Source: Spironucleus salmonicida (Eukaryota > Fornicata > Diplomonadida > Hexamitidae). Taken from it: DNA of 64,000 nt. The notes below the pieces were generated by a model. It saw only the letters and a program-made list of their open reading frames with translations. It had not been told where the DNA came from and ran no database searches. Each line of letters begins with the position of its first letter. Within the stretch, counting starts at the first letter, position 1. Of this stretch, positions 21,844 through 33,239 are shown piece by piece. The position numbers were made by a program, and so were the translations under genes. The DNA lies in the NCBI GenBank assembly GCA_000497125.2, contig CM035316.1, forward strand, positions 1,006,001 to 1,070,000, read 5' to 3'.

Positions 21844-23005
21844 TTTCTAAAAAAGAGAAAGTACTCTAATTTAAAAATATCTAGTTATCTATAATAATAG
21901 ATATAATTGGTTATATATAATGTAAGGGAAAAACTAAGTAAATAGGTTAGAAGTTTGTAATTAAAGCAAAAATGAAGGATAATAAAAACTAAACAAAAAC
22001 GTATGTGTCAGTTTTTTAAATATTGTTATTTAAGGATAATATACAGAAACATGGAAAAACAATAATATACAATATAAGTTGGAAAATTAGGTTTTCTAAC
22101 ACTTGCATTATTTAAAATAACTCATCAATAAAGTGTTTCGTTTATTAGTAAGAGTTAAGGTTAAATAAAATTTGAATCTACTTAAAATTATCTTTACAAA
22201 TTCCTCGAAAGGGCCGGACGATTTTTGGGTTAGGAATAATATTAAGATTACTTATCATAAAATCTAGAAATCCATAAAAATTATAGGGTTAAGGCTTATT
22301 TTTTTATAGTACTATTAAAATATCCCATAATTTACTAAACTGTTATTTCCGATGTATGATATGCTTTTACAACTCAAAGTAGAAATACGACTAGATTAAA
22401 AGTATAACCGGAAATTTGTTATCAAAATTAATACCTATGATTAACACTTATAAATTTATTTTATTGTCGTGATATAATAATTAGTGTAAACGTCATAGTG
22501 GATGCATTTATTATTTTTTAATTTAATCTCAAATACAATATGTTGTAGAGAAAACCATTATAATGTAAACTGATATACTATTTTGTATTCATATATAAAT
22601 ATTTATCAAGTTTAGATCTTATATAAAGCATAAATGATAATATTAATTATTCAAAGTCATTAATTATCTTAAATTTTATTTATCTGCACTAAATATTATA
22701 TAATATTTTCTATTTATACCGCTTCTAACTATAAAATGTCACCTGGTAATGCAGTCTAAATTATAAAAATTATAGAACAACTTATTTTCATTCATAATTA
22801 AATTACATATTCGTTATAAGTAACAAAGCATCCTCCATAATTGAAACATGTATAGATATCAATTAATCGCCAACTTGTAACTCTCCTAGAGTGTATAAAG
22901 ACAAAATCTAATTATGGATTTTTTGCAGAGCTTTCTCTACTGTTTGACTAATTTTATCAAGGGACAAAAAGTCTTAATGCATTCTTGAATTACCTTCCTG
23001 AAATT
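21844..23005. other. AT-rich intergenic stretch
   Basis: About 1.15 kb. A 66-codon TGA-free frame near 21972 is within what AT-rich DNA gives by chance. A small GC-richer patch near 22205-22230 has no interpretable content. No feature is supported. Confidence 0.5.
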
Positions 23006-23377
23006 ATGTCCAACATCGAAATACTTCAAGTATATGACCTCAATAAACACTCAAACCTATTTATTTTTTATAGTAAAATATTTAAGTAGAAAACTTTTAA
23101 TTTCCAGCTTTTCCATTGTGAATAAGAAGAACGAAAAGTTTTCTAGAAAGAAAAAATAAAAGATTTTAATGTTGCTACAATAAAAGTAAAAGAGCGAGAA
23201 ATCTAATCTTTAAAATATACTTAACCTAAAACTAATGTTCGGTCTATTAAAACAGTATCTGGTCTTCGAAAAATATGCCAAAAACAACAATAGTTAATTG
23301 ATAAGTTAAAAGAAAGTGGCCAGTTTATCGATGAAATCAAGCTTTTAGAATTCGAAATTAGGTAGCTAGGTATTTGA
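23006..23377 (+). CDS. Basic coiled-coil protein, 123 aa
   Basis: ATG at 23006-23008 to TGA at 23375-23377, with seven TAR as Gln, so invisible to a standard-code search. It starts MSNIEILQVYDLNKHSNLF, has a very basic middle, and ends in a coiled-coil-like helix (QQLIDKLKESGQFIDEIKL). No family is recognised. It lies only 47 bp upstream of the border of the GC-rich inverted duplication (23424), so that border fell just outside the gene and left it intact. Confidence 0.65.
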
Positions 23378-23424
23378 AATGAGAGTGGTTTTTATTTTAT
23401 CTTATTTGTCGCCTTTCATACCTA

Positions 23425-24028
23425 ATGGATTCTGAGCGTGAAGCACGGCCTGCTGCCGGCCCTCGGGCCCGACAACTACCGGGACATCAGTCTCAGGAAG
23501 CTCGCCATGTACGCGCACGCCTCCGGGGAGAACGTCAGGGACGTGGTGGAGGCCGTCGAGACCGCCGCCGGGGACTTCAACTACGCGCACGTGGACGGCG
23601 GCAAGTGGGACTCCTTCATCAAGGACTTCAACTGCACCGTGCTCCCCTGCGCGCTCGTCATGGACGGCACTACCAAGTACGCCGCCGAGGTCGCGGACTT
23701 CGCCGGCTTCCTCCCCTTCGTGGACCAGGTCCGCAAGGGCCTCGTGGCGCCCGTCGCCGGCTCCCCCGCCAAGGCCAGGGCCGAGCTCCGCGGCAGGTAC
23801 CAGGAGTTCATGGGCTGGGTGGTCCAGTACAGCCAGCTCCAGCAGGCCCTGATCGTGGGCGCCCTCACGCTCGTCGCCGGCCTCCTCGTCGCCGTGCCCC
23901 TCGCCGTGTGCGCCGTCAAGTGCTGCTCCGCCGCGGCCGAGGCAGCCCCCGCCGAGAAGTCCGACCCCGAGCCGAAGAAGGCCGAGCCCGCCAAGGCCGC
24001 GGTCAAGAAGGCCAAGAAGAGCGAGTGA
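23425..24028 (+). pseudogene. 5'-truncated copy of the PDI gene (C-terminal half only)
   Basis: The sequence repeats the last 196 codons of the PDI gene at 12536, near-identically: the second thioredoxin-like region, membrane segment, CC pair and KKAKKSE tail, ending with TGA at 24026-24028. The catalytic CGHC domain and the leader are absent. Homology starts at 23424, and the in-frame sequence upstream meets a TGA without any ATG. Only a GTG or an internal ATG could start translation. It is therefore most likely a non-functional fragment, though it could supply sequence for gene conversion of the full gene. Confidence 0.8.
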
Positions 24029-24063
24029 CCGACCTGCTACTATATATTACCGTACCCGCGAAA

Positions 24064-24109
24064 ATGCACGTCTGCCCCGTCACGCCTGGAGGACATCCTC
24101 TTCGACTGA
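24064..24109 (+). pseudogene. Dele​ted copy of the 104-aa Pro/Gln/Arg-rich gene
   Basis: The first 7 codons (MHVCPVT) and the last few codons of the gene at 12186-12500 are present, but 269 bp between them are missing. The deletion is not a multiple of three, so the old TGA at 24107-24109 is out of frame and translation would run on antisense through family A copy 3. The junction shows almost no shared sequence. This is a clean deletion in a host gene copy. Confidence 0.8.
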
Positions 24110-24129
24110 CAGCGTACGACCCCGATCAC

Positions 24130-25758
24130 TCAGAGCTTCTTGGCCTTCCTCTTGCTCTGCTTCTTCATCTGCTTCATGAGCAAAACGATCCCTATGATGC
24201 TGGTTACGACCAGGATGGCTATTACCAGCAGAGAAATGCCCATCACAACGCCCTAAACTACCCTGTAGTCGTCCTCGAAAATGAAATTTGCAAAGATTAC
24301 CCCAGGCAGCAGGCTAAGCTCCAGTTCGTAAAACGCTTCCGGGTTGCTCTAAACACGCTTAATGAGCATGATGCATTTCACATCGCAGGGGAAGCCTATT
24401 GGCTCTCTGAGAGTGTTGACCTTTTGTTGAACCTCGAAAGATAACTTTGTGTCATCGAATGGAGTGGGATCAGAGTTCTAGAAAACCGTGAACTTGATAT
24501 TCAGAACAGAATTAGGTGTAATATTAAACGCGACTGTAGAAAAAACCTGGATTTTGGCTTGCTTGTAGCCTAAGCTGGTCACCACCGCGGAGACTTCCTT
24601 ATTTTGAATCTCCACACTCTATTTCTCGATGTGGACGTACTGCGATCCGAGCTGGAAGATAATATCAAGATAGATCGACGTTGATATATCTGGGGTGTTT
24701 GCGATGTCGTAGAAGTCCAGACAGAGTTTTCTCTCCAGCTCACGACCCTGGTTGCACGTGAACGACAGAAACCTAATATTTCTGTCAAAAGTGCTTGTCG
24801 AGATCGTTACTTACTGCGCATTACTAGCATTTGGGGCCAATCCGGAAATGCGGTACATAATGTTGTCAAATTTTAGTTTATCGATTTACGGTTAGAGCTT
24901 TTCAATGTTCGGACTATACTACATTCTGAGCATGTAGATGCCCTAAAACAGGCCCAGCTGCGGCTTCTGCGCTGGGTTCCAGAAGGTGTCGGTTCCCGAT
25001 ACGATCCCCGTGCTGGTGACCTCGCCGATGTTGTGGTCGAACGTGACGACCGCGCCGCCCTGGAGCGACTCGAAGGTCACGGTGGCGTTGGGGGCGACAA
25101 TCAGCAGCAGCTGCTCGGATTGGGCTGTGCTGAGCTTTACTTCCAGGGTCAGCTTCGCACCGTTCTTGTAGTCGTCTTGGAAGGTTTTGACTTCTAGGCT
25201 GAAGATAGACCCCTGAACGTTCAGCGTCGCCGAGGTCAGCTCCCCGATAGTTACAGGCGGCGTTGCCCCATCCGTTATCGTGTCAAACTGGTTGGTGCAG
25301 AGCTTGGTGGAGTGCATGGTGACGATGAGCTTGGTCTCGTGGATGTTCACGGTGGAGGAGGGCTCGAAGCACTGCGTGAGCGAGGACTTCTGCTCCTGGA
25401 AGATGAAGATGCTGCGCTCCGTGATGTAGCCGTAGGAGTACACGTTGAGCACCACGAACTCCTCGGAGGCGATGTCCGGGACGCCCTCGAACACGAGCTC
25501 CGTGGTGTTGGCGTAGGAGAAGTTCGCGACCTGGATGCGCTGGATGGGGATACCAGACTTCTGGAAGGCCAGCTGCGCCTCGACGCCCTGCGGGAAGACG
25601 GCGCACTGCGTGTTGTTCTCGGAGGCGAGGGTGACCACGATGCGGTTGATGTTCCGGTTGTAGAGTATGGTGGTCTGCGTGGAGTAGCAGTTCGTGAGGT
25701 TAGTCTGGTACTTCGTGTAGATGAACTCCGTCGTCAGCGTTGCCACGACCAGTTGCAT
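24130..25758 (-). CDS. Family A type I membrane protein, copy 3, 542 aa
   Basis: Inverted partner of copy 2, with the same 543 codons, the same ectodomain, membrane segment and basic tail. It differs from copy 2 by scattered substitutions and two short patches. One is around 25120-25170 (KLSTAQSEQ in place of TLTGPQSEQ). The other is around 24840-24910, where synonymous sites are AT-rich. Such patches suggest short gene-conversion tracts from a more AT-rich relative. Upstream it shares the 213-bp spacer with copy 4. Confidence 0.85.
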
Positions 25759-25971
25759 TTATAAATTTGGTTTGATGTTTTTTATTTGAATAATATTAAT
25801 AAATAAAAATATATCTTATGTTTAGTAATGGAATTAATTGTTATTTTTTGATGTATTATATGTTTTTTGTTTTTACATTACTATAGATGTATTAATTAAG
25901 TGTATTAACTATCAATAATATTTCACACCCTTCCTAAAATATATGAAAATAAATTTATTGAAAAAATAGTA

Positions 25972-27600
25972 TCACAGCTTCTTGGCCTTTCTTCTTTTCT
26001 ATTACTTGATGCTCTTTAAGAGTTTGATTATTTAAATAATACTTGTAACAATTAAAAATACAATAATAATAAGGCTGAATCCAATAATGATACCTTACAT
26101 TACTCTTACATCATCAAGATATAAAAATGTTCCAAAAATTAAACCAGGCAGAAGATTTATATCAAGCTAATAATATACATACGATTACGATTAAATTATT
26201 TCTAATAGATTGTGGCATCTTTTATCACAATCAAATACTATATCTTCCTATAGTGAGTCTACTTATTATGAAATCTCAAGTTGTAAAGACGGATCTGAGA
26301 ATGGTAATGGATTACTATTTTATAAAATTGTTATATTTATTTTTAATAATGAATTTGGCGCAATATTATATTTTTTTAAAGAGTATATCTATATAGTTGC
26401 ATCATCATTACCTATACTCAATGTTGCTTATAAAATCTCTTTATTTTAAATTTCGGCTACTTATTTTTCAATATGTACATATTTTGAACCTAGTTAAAAG
26501 ATAATATCTATATAAATTGTAGTAACTATATTTATATCTGCAGCAATGTTATAAAACTTTTCACAAGCATCTCGCTCTAATTTACGACCTTCATCGCAAC
26601 TAAAATTCATGAATCGAAGATTTGGATCAAATTTAGCACCATGAATAGTTAACTACTAAGTTTTTGTTACATTAGGTGATATCCCAGTAAGACGGAACAT
26701 AATATTATCAAATTTTATTTTATTTATTTCCGGTTCTAAAATACTAATTTATGGATTAAAATTAAATTTCAGCATATAAAGACTCTAGAACAAACCTATC
26801 TATGGATTTTAATTAATATCCCAAAAACTTTCAGAACCTACAGTTAAACCTGTTGTTGTAACAATACCAACATCATGTTCAAAATCTACGTCAGTACCGC
26901 CTTAAAACGATGCAAATGTTATAGTAGCAGTAGGAGCTACTAATAGCAAGAGATGCTCTGATTATTGTATTGTCAGAGAAACTTCTAGAGTTAATGTATT
27001 GCCGTCTTTATATTCATCCTAAAAAGTTTTAACATTTAATCCAAAAATAGATCCTTCGATATTTAAAGATGCATAAGTTAATTCACCGATAACTACAGGC
27101 GGCGTTCCCCCGTCCGTTATCGTGTCAAACTGGTTGGTGCAGAGCTTGGTGGAGTTCATGGTGACGATGAGCTTGTCTACGTGGATGTTCACGGTGGAGG
27201 AGGTCTCGAAGCACTGCGTGAGCGAGGACTTCTGCTCCTGGAAGATGAAGATGCTGCGCTCCGTGATGTAGCCGTAGGAGTACACGTTGAGCACCACGAA
27301 CTCCTCGGAGGCGATGTCCGGGACGCCCTCGAACACGAGCTCCGTGGTGTTGGCGTAGGAGAAGTTCGCGACCTGGATGCGCTGGATGGGGATCCCGGAG
27401 GTCTGGAAGGCCAGCTGCGCCTCGACGCCCTGCGGGAAGACGGCGCACTGCGTGTTGTTCTCGGAGGCGAGGGTGACCACGATGCGGTTGATGTTCCGGT
27501 TGTAGAGTATGGTGGTCTGCGTGGAGTAGCAGTTCGTGAGGTTAGTCTGGTACTTCGTGTAGATGAACTCCGTCGTCAGCGTTGCCACGACCAGTTGCAT
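25972..27600 (-). CDS. Family A type I membrane protein, copy 4 (GC/AT mosaic), 542 aa
   Basis: ATG at 27598-27600 to TGA at 25972-25974; 543 codons, the same as the other copies. The first 490 bp are GC-rich and nearly identical to copies 1-3. From about 27100 onward the gene is strongly AT-rich, uses TAA/TAG for Gln freely and has diverged in protein sequence, yet keeps the exact length. The last 15 bp and the 3' flank become identical to copy 1 again. The membrane segment and basic tail remain (IIIGFSLIIIVFLIVTSII, then LKSIKQQKRRKAKKL). It is open throughout, so probably functional. Confidence 0.85.
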
Positions 27601-28021
27601 TTGTTACCTAAGGTTAATTTATTGTTATTTTTTTAACAATATCACTTAATGTTATAGCTACTAAAATATTTTTAACAAATTCATTTCCATATCATTGTAT
27701 TAATCGATAATTACCTTATTATGAAAAACTAACTTTATTATAATCCTTTTATTTTATCCATGTTTACTTATAGAAGACCAGCTGTTTGAATTTCTTATAG
27801 ACTCAACTTTAGAAAAAAATAACAATATTCTCCATACTCTTTAAGGAACCTACATATTACCATTTTCAAAATCGCCTCATTATATCCATTTGTCAAATTA
27901 CCTTTCTGAACTTTTTCAGCTACAAGTCACTATCCACAACGATCATTCAAAATCATACGATTTCACTTCATCTTTATTATCTTATTATTATTATATATAA
28001 TTAATTATAAACACATAAAAT
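27601..28021. other. Intergenic stretch with a possible decayed minus-strand gene
   Basis: About 420 bp. On the minus strand, roughly 27930 down to 27680, one frame reads as plausible protein (VAEKVQKGNLTNGYNEAIL, then RFLKEYGEYCYFF) but has no ATG before an in-frame TGA. It may be a gene remnant or chance. Confidence 0.3.
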
Positions 28022-28720
28022 TCATAATTTAAATTTCTACTACTCCAGCTCGTAATTACGCTCAACCACCTGGTCATACTCCTCCTTCAGCTACATCCGC
28101 TGATTCCGCTCGAGCTCGCAGCGCTGCTCGGCCATCTCGTACTGCTGCCGCAGCCGCTCCAAATCCTGCATTTTTATCTGGTCCGCGGCACTCCCCTGCC
28201 CCTAGCTCCGCAGATCATGCAGGAGACCCTCGTACTTGCCCTACAGCTTTACAATGTATCCCTTGAGGCCTGTGACCTCCGTATCAAGCTGAGCTATGAT
28301 TTTTGGGTTGTTTTGGGTCCGGAACTGCAGCCGCAAGTCAGAAATCTGGCGCTTCAGGGACTGGTTTTCGACAACGAGCTCGTCGTGCAGACTGAGCTTC
28401 GCGCGGCAGACCTGCAGGTCCTCCTCGGCGACGGCCAGCGTGTCGTTGAGCCGGCTGACAATCTCTGCGAGCTGCTGGTTTTCGCCCTTTTTGCGCTGGT
28501 ATTTGAGCTGTAGGTCAATGATGTGCTAGGATAGCAGGCGGTTATTGTCACGTTCCTGCGAAAAATTCGCGTTTTGACCATTTTACGAGCCCTTGATCTG
28601 CCCCTTCGCCTACATCAAAATATGGGTCTTTATCTGGTTGTAGTTTTCGGTGGCGTGGTTCAGCGCCAGTTGGGACTGCGTTAGCTGCGACTGCAGTTGC
28701 TGCGCGGACAAATTTGACAT
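28022..28720 (-). CDS. Long coiled-coil protein, 232 aa
   Basis: ATG at 28718-28720 to TGA at 28022-28024; eight or more TAA/TAG are Gln, including two just before the stop. Almost the whole protein is a Gln/Glu/Leu/Lys heptad pattern, with no enzyme motif, so it should form an extended coiled coil. GC content is high (about 55-60 percent) against AT-rich flanks, and the rise begins near the ATG. A cytoskeletal or flagellar role is likely but unproven. Confidence 0.75.
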
Positions 28721-29385
28721 TTTATTATATATTCATATCAATATATAATAATATGAATAAATTAATTATTATATGGAAAGGAGATTGTGATGGAAGAAAT
28801 AGTAAATAAGCCGAGTATGAGATTTCTATAAATAGACAAGGAAGGTACTTGTGTGGAAATTGGTCCGAATATATGATATAAGTAGTTACAGAGCAGTGGT
28901 CATGATCAGATAATTACTAGAGTTATTGTGGTAAATACTGTTCAGAAAGAAAAAAACGGATTTTGTCTACTAGTTCCGTAGAAACTGTTATTATACATAG
29001 TTTAAATATATATTAATCAACTTATTTAATAATAAACTATCTTGTAATTGTACAATTTCATTATTATGATATTAAAATGTATTATTGCCATATAATTAAA
29101 ATAATGTAATGAATCCGCAATTTAACAATAAATGTAAATTTATATAATAATAAATCCCAATTTTAAAATTAAGGAGAGTTTAATGTCAATAGGCTATATA
29201 CACTAGACTAATCCATTTTAAAAATTAAAATGAAGTATAATAACTGTAAAAAGAAGATTGTTAATTAATTGTTAGGTCTTTTATTAAACAAAAATTGTGA
29301 AATTTGATTATGAATTTGTCATAGAATATGATACGAACTAAAATGAATACTTATTTCTTACTCTAAAATCTGTAGAAACTACAAA
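28721..29385. other. AT-rich stretch with a possible TGA-interrupted gene
   Basis: A plus-strand frame from ATG near 28791 reads MEEIVNKPSMRFLQIDK and EGTCVEIGPNI, then meets TGA near 28875. The same frame then continues as good protein (QLQSSGHDQIITRVIVVNT) for another 40 codons. This looks like a small gene disabled by a stop. Apart from this I see nothing in the 665 bp. Confidence 0.35.
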
Positions 29386-29607
29386 ATGGAGGAGCTTGCA
29401 GAACAGTACGAGGCGTTGTTATCAAGGCCGGTGGTGACAGTGGGGTCGCTGTTGGCAGAATTGCACGTGCGGACGGATGAGCTGAAGCGTATGCGGCGGC
29501 AGGTGAGCACTCTCACGCACAACGTGGAGCAGATCAAGAAAATGCAGCAGATTATCTTCGGTAACTAGGTAAGGACTTTTAGAAACGTTTAAAGCACTAT
29601 CAAGTGA
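29386..29607 (+). CDS. Small coiled-coil protein, 73 aa
   Basis: ATG at 29386, TGA at 29605-29607; the TAG at 29566-29568 is read as Gln, so the protein is 73 and not 60 residues. It is helical with an Arg/Gln-rich coiled-coil half (ELKRMRRQVSTLTHNVEQIKK). A shortened, altered relative lies in both arms of the palindrome 2 kb downstream (31447 and 33800). Composition is GC-rich only within the first 60 codons. Confidence 0.65.
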
Positions 29608-31036
29608 ATAAGTTAATTATAGTTAGCAAAACTCGACACGGATCAAGGGCTAGGGGTCAGTGTAATCGCTGAATGGACCCTCTACAGTTTTGCGCAAAAG
29701 TTGCAAACATATTTGCTAACCTGAATGCAGCAAATGTGTTGAGTACTGGGGCGTAGAATATCTTCGGGGTTCAATTAGGGATATATATCAAGCGAGCAAA
29801 TTTGAAATATAGGTATATTACATTAAACTGCTTCTAAAAACAGAAAATTGCATAGCAAGGATATTTTTCATATATTAATCGTATAATATCACAACTTTGC
29901 GTGATAATATCCTGTTACTGGTCCAAACTGCACATATTATAACCGCACACAAACTATGGCGCACATGGCACTTAAGCTTCGCTATACTAGAATGAGTTTC
30001 ATCATTTAAAAATATATGCTCGCTATATAAAGTTCTACAATAGATCATATTATTGGTAAGCTGGTCAATTTAGTTCTAAACTACTTTCTCTATTAAATAA
30101 GAACACATTGTATAGTATTTTTTTATATAATAAACATACTATTTATAAGATAATGAATACAAGGATATTATTATCACTCATTATTAACCGATCATATTAA
30201 TAATCCATCTATTACATCTCCTAGCAATATTTAATAATAATTAATATATTTAATATTAATATTTCTGAAGTCGTAATAAATCCCATAAACTTAATATTAT
30301 TATAATATTCACTTATCTAATATTAATATATTAGTGTACCCAGAATATAATGATGTATTCGAGTTCAAACTCATGCTTAACTTAAATATTCTTTCAAAGT
30401 AATTCTGCCTACACAACTAATTACAACATTCAAATGTTTTCTAAAGGCTAATAGAGCATCTCTTAAGCGGTTATTATCAAGAACATAACTATTTATACTA
30501 GTTTAAAATGCATACTATATTTTAAGATAATGCTATAATTTATAAATTTTTTACTTATCATTTTACTATTCATGAGTTATTCTCAGACACCTCAATCATT
30601 GAATGCATTCTCATCCAGAAGTTATGTTTTATAACTTATGTTTCACCTTTTATATAATAGTATCACCTAGTGAAATTTAGTATGTAATCTATCATAGCAC
30701 TTCTTAATATGTTTCATCTTAAGTATATAAAGTTCTAATTCTTCTATTAGATATAAGTTTTACTATATAGTTAACATTCAAAATGTCATTTATTATTATC
30801 ACAAATATCTTTTTAATGAATAAACAAAATCTTTACGGTGTAAACTATAACAGTAAAGAGACTATTGGTGACTATACTGTATAACCAATCAAACCTTTAC
30901 ACAAATATATCATCTAACTAGTAGTATACTGCACATTTATCTTATTTATGAATTTACTTGCTTGTTACTCTCCTTTAATGAATATACTGCCGTGTTTAAG
31001 TCGTTACTACACTTTACGACTTATATGTTTAGTAAA
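29608..31036. other. AT-rich intergenic stretch
   Basis: About 1.4 kb. The first 120 bp (29640-29740) are GC-richer and continue the frame of the preceding gene after its TGA (KLDTDQGLGVSVIAEWTLYS), perhaps a lost C-terminal part. The remainder is AT-rich and I see no feature in it. Confidence 0.4.
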
Positions 31037-31446
31037 TCAATGGTACATATTTATACAACCAAAAATATAAGTGAATGAAAGAAATATTGTAATAACCTTA
31101 TATTTGCTTGTTAATATCACATGTTGTATGCGATCCATAAGAAGATCTAGGTAATCTAGGGCATACCGCGGTGTTTCAGTGCTACCGGTGCTCTGCATTT
31201 TGACGGATCGATCTGCACGAATAACTGCTGAAATATCGCAACTTTCATTCGAGATTCTACACATTGCAGAATAATACCCTACGATTTCTATCCGAATATC
31301 CGGATTCATTATAAGATGAGATATGCCAGCTCTGAACTCGTAGCCTGTATAGTGCAATAAATCAATTCTACAGTAAATAATCGCCTTCTCTGTAAATAAA
31401 AGTGAGCATATATTAGAGTGGCCGAAAAATGTGTAACGACTACGAA

Positions 31447-31689
31447 ATGGAGAGGTTGTGGAACAGTACGAGGCGTTGTTTTCAAGGTCGATGGCGGCAG
31501 GTGAGCACTCTCACCCACTACATGGAGCAGATCAAGAAGATACAGCAGATCATCTTCGATTACTAGGTAAGGACTTTCAGGAGGGTTACTGCTAGGTTAA
31601 GTCCAAAAGTGGAAGGAAACAATATTTAAAAGGACACTCAAGATTAAAGATTCCTAAAATCATTTAATAATTAGCCAGTTACATTATGA
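31447..31689 (+). pseudogene. Shortened, altered relative of the 73-aa coiled-coil gene (left arm)
   Basis: The DNA matches 29386-29580 at both ends, but about 80 bp in the middle are missing and the first 15 codons are in a shifted frame. After the gap the frame is the original one (QVSTLTHYMEQIKKIQQIIF). An ATG-to-TGA frame of 80 residues exists, so an altered product is possible. The missing centre and scrambled N-terminus make a decayed copy more likely. Confidence 0.5.
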
Positions 31690-32007
31690 ATTTATGGAAT
31701 AGTTAAGGTAATCTTATTTTACAATTATAGTTATTGATTATTCAATGATTTTTTAATATTTGATTTGCACTATCTAAGCACAGAAGAAAATGATAGCGTT
31801 GAATCTTATGCTGAGCTTTTCATCTTAACAGTAAGATATCCTATTTTATGCACAATATGTATTGCTAATAATTTTAAACAGAGGTATCATAATTTTTTGT
31901 GGCAATCTATCAAAATATAGTGAGTCATCAAATTAAAGAGGACTATAAATTTGCTTCATCTTGCTATAAGAGTATATTACGCTAATATAAAATAAAGAAG
32001 ATAACGC

Positions 32008-32184
32008 TCACTGGGCAGAGATAGCAGTAACAGGGCAAACGCCTTCACAGGCACCACAATCGATACAATCGGCAGCAGCTATGCAAGACTTACCATCATC
32101 ATTGAAAGTAATGCAAGCTGCTGGGCAGGCACCGGCGCAGGCTTCGCAACCAATACAAATATCATGATCAACTATACGGGGCAT
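32008..32184 (-). CDS. 2[4Fe-4S] ferredoxin, left palindrome copy, 58 aa
   Basis: ATG at 32182-32184 to TGA at 32008-32010. Two complete cluster motifs are seen: C10-x2-C13-x2-C16-x3-C20-P and C40-x2-C43-x2-C46-x3-C50-P. Two extra cysteines (24, 34) lie between them. At 58 residues it is the bacterial/clostridial-type ferredoxin used by anaerobic protists to carry electrons from pyruvate:ferredoxin oxidoreductase to hydrogenase and other acceptors. There is no targeting sequence, so it is cytosolic. Codons are balanced, as in a highly expressed gene. It is identical to the right-arm copy. Confidence 0.95.
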   Translation of the reverse strand: MPRIVDHDICIGCEACAGACPAACITFNDDGKSCIAAADCIDCGACEGVCPVTAISAQ

Positions 32185-33062
32185 ATTAAAGAAGTGAAAT
32201 ATTGTGGAATGACTAATATATATTTAATTAATATAATATTTATTAAAATAATAAATAAATAAACTAATACGTGAATATTAAATTAAATTATGATTGACGA
32301 TAAAGACTGTGAAACAACGAGTCATCGATAATAATATTATTATATACTAATTTACAATAACTTAAATCCAGTTTGTATACTTTTGGAAGGGACATTATCC
32401 AAACCTTTATCATTATTAATGTTATAGTGCCATAAATACAATGAATACTTAGAAAACATATCGATTTTCTAATTAGAGGGAACTGTAGCTATGATATTGA
32501 AAACTTTGCTACACTTATCTGCGTAGAAATTGAGGTATTTTTTATACTAAACCTAAACCAGAAATTGATAGTTGATGTAGCCTTAAATTAAAAATGATAA
32601 TAATTAAAAATAAAAATAAATTTTTATCTTTTTTATAATAAAGAATTATTCCAATATTGCCCCTAAAGTTAAATACCTTATGACTGCCTTGTAATAAAGA
32701 TATAAAAAGTACCTCAATTTCTACGCAGATAAGTGTAGCAAAGTTTTCAATATCATAGCTACAGTTCCCTCTAATTAGAAAATCGATATGTTTTCTAAGT
32801 ATTCATTGTATTTATGGCACTATAACATTAATAATGATAAAGGTTTGGATAATGTCCCTTCCAAAAGTATACAAACTGGATTTAAGTTATTGTAAATTAG
32901 TATATAATAATATTATTATCGATGACTCGTTGTTTCACAGTCTTTATCGTCAATCATAATTTAATTTAATATTCACGTATTAGTTTATTTATTTATTATT
33001 TTAATAAATATTATATTAATTAAATATATATTAGTCATTCCACAATATTTCACTTCTTTAAT

Positions 33063-33239
33063 ATGCCCCGTATAGTTGATCATGATATTTGTATTGGTTG
33101 CGAAGCCTGCGCCGGTGCCTGCCCAGCAGCTTGCATTACTTTCAATGATGATGGTAAGTCTTGCATAGCTGCTGCCGATTGTATCGATTGTGGTGCCTGT
33201 GAAGGCGTTTGCCCTGTTACTGCTATCTCTGCCCAGTGA
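33063..33239 (+). CDS. 2[4Fe-4S] ferredoxin, right palindrome copy, 58 aa
   Basis: Identical to the left copy in coding sequence and in 0.8 kb on each side: same start (MPRIVDHDICIGC), same eight cluster cysteines, same TGA (33237-33239). The two genes point away from each other, with starts 0.88 kb apart, so their promoters are also mirror copies. Two genes would double the dose of this abundant electron carrier if the palindrome is real. Confidence 0.93.
   Translation: MPRIVDHDICIGCEACAGACPAACITFNDDGKSCIAAADCIDCGACEGVCPVTAISAQ

Larger units (their letters stand above)
23424..27604. repeat. Right arm of the 4.2-4.45 kb inverted duplication
   Basis: Inverted partner of 8691-13140. It holds, from left to right, the GC-rich C-terminal half of the PDI gene, a deleted copy of the 104-aa gene, and family A copies 3 and 4. 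It is exactly 269 bp shorter than the left arm, all explained by one deletion in the 104-aa gene copy. Confidence 0.9.
31148..32546. repeat. Left arm of a 1.4-kb near-perfect palindrome
   Basis: Positions x and 65247-x pair over about 1399 bp, matching 32701-34099 in reverse complement with almost no mismatches. The unique centre is 154 bp. The arm carries a ferredoxin gene, a short coiled-coil relative, and an open minus-strand frame (about 31040-31330) that I cannot assign. Confidence 0.95.

Noticed and set aside
23425-24444. 339-aa plus-strand frame
   Set aside because: Shadow of the truncated PDI copy joined to the deleted 104-aa gene and then antisense to family A copy 3; not a single gene.
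31037-31357. 106-aa minus-strand frame in the left palindrome arm and its mirror
   Set aside because: It starts at TTG, has no in-frame ATG before a long open stretch, and ends differently outside each arm; kept only as a remark.
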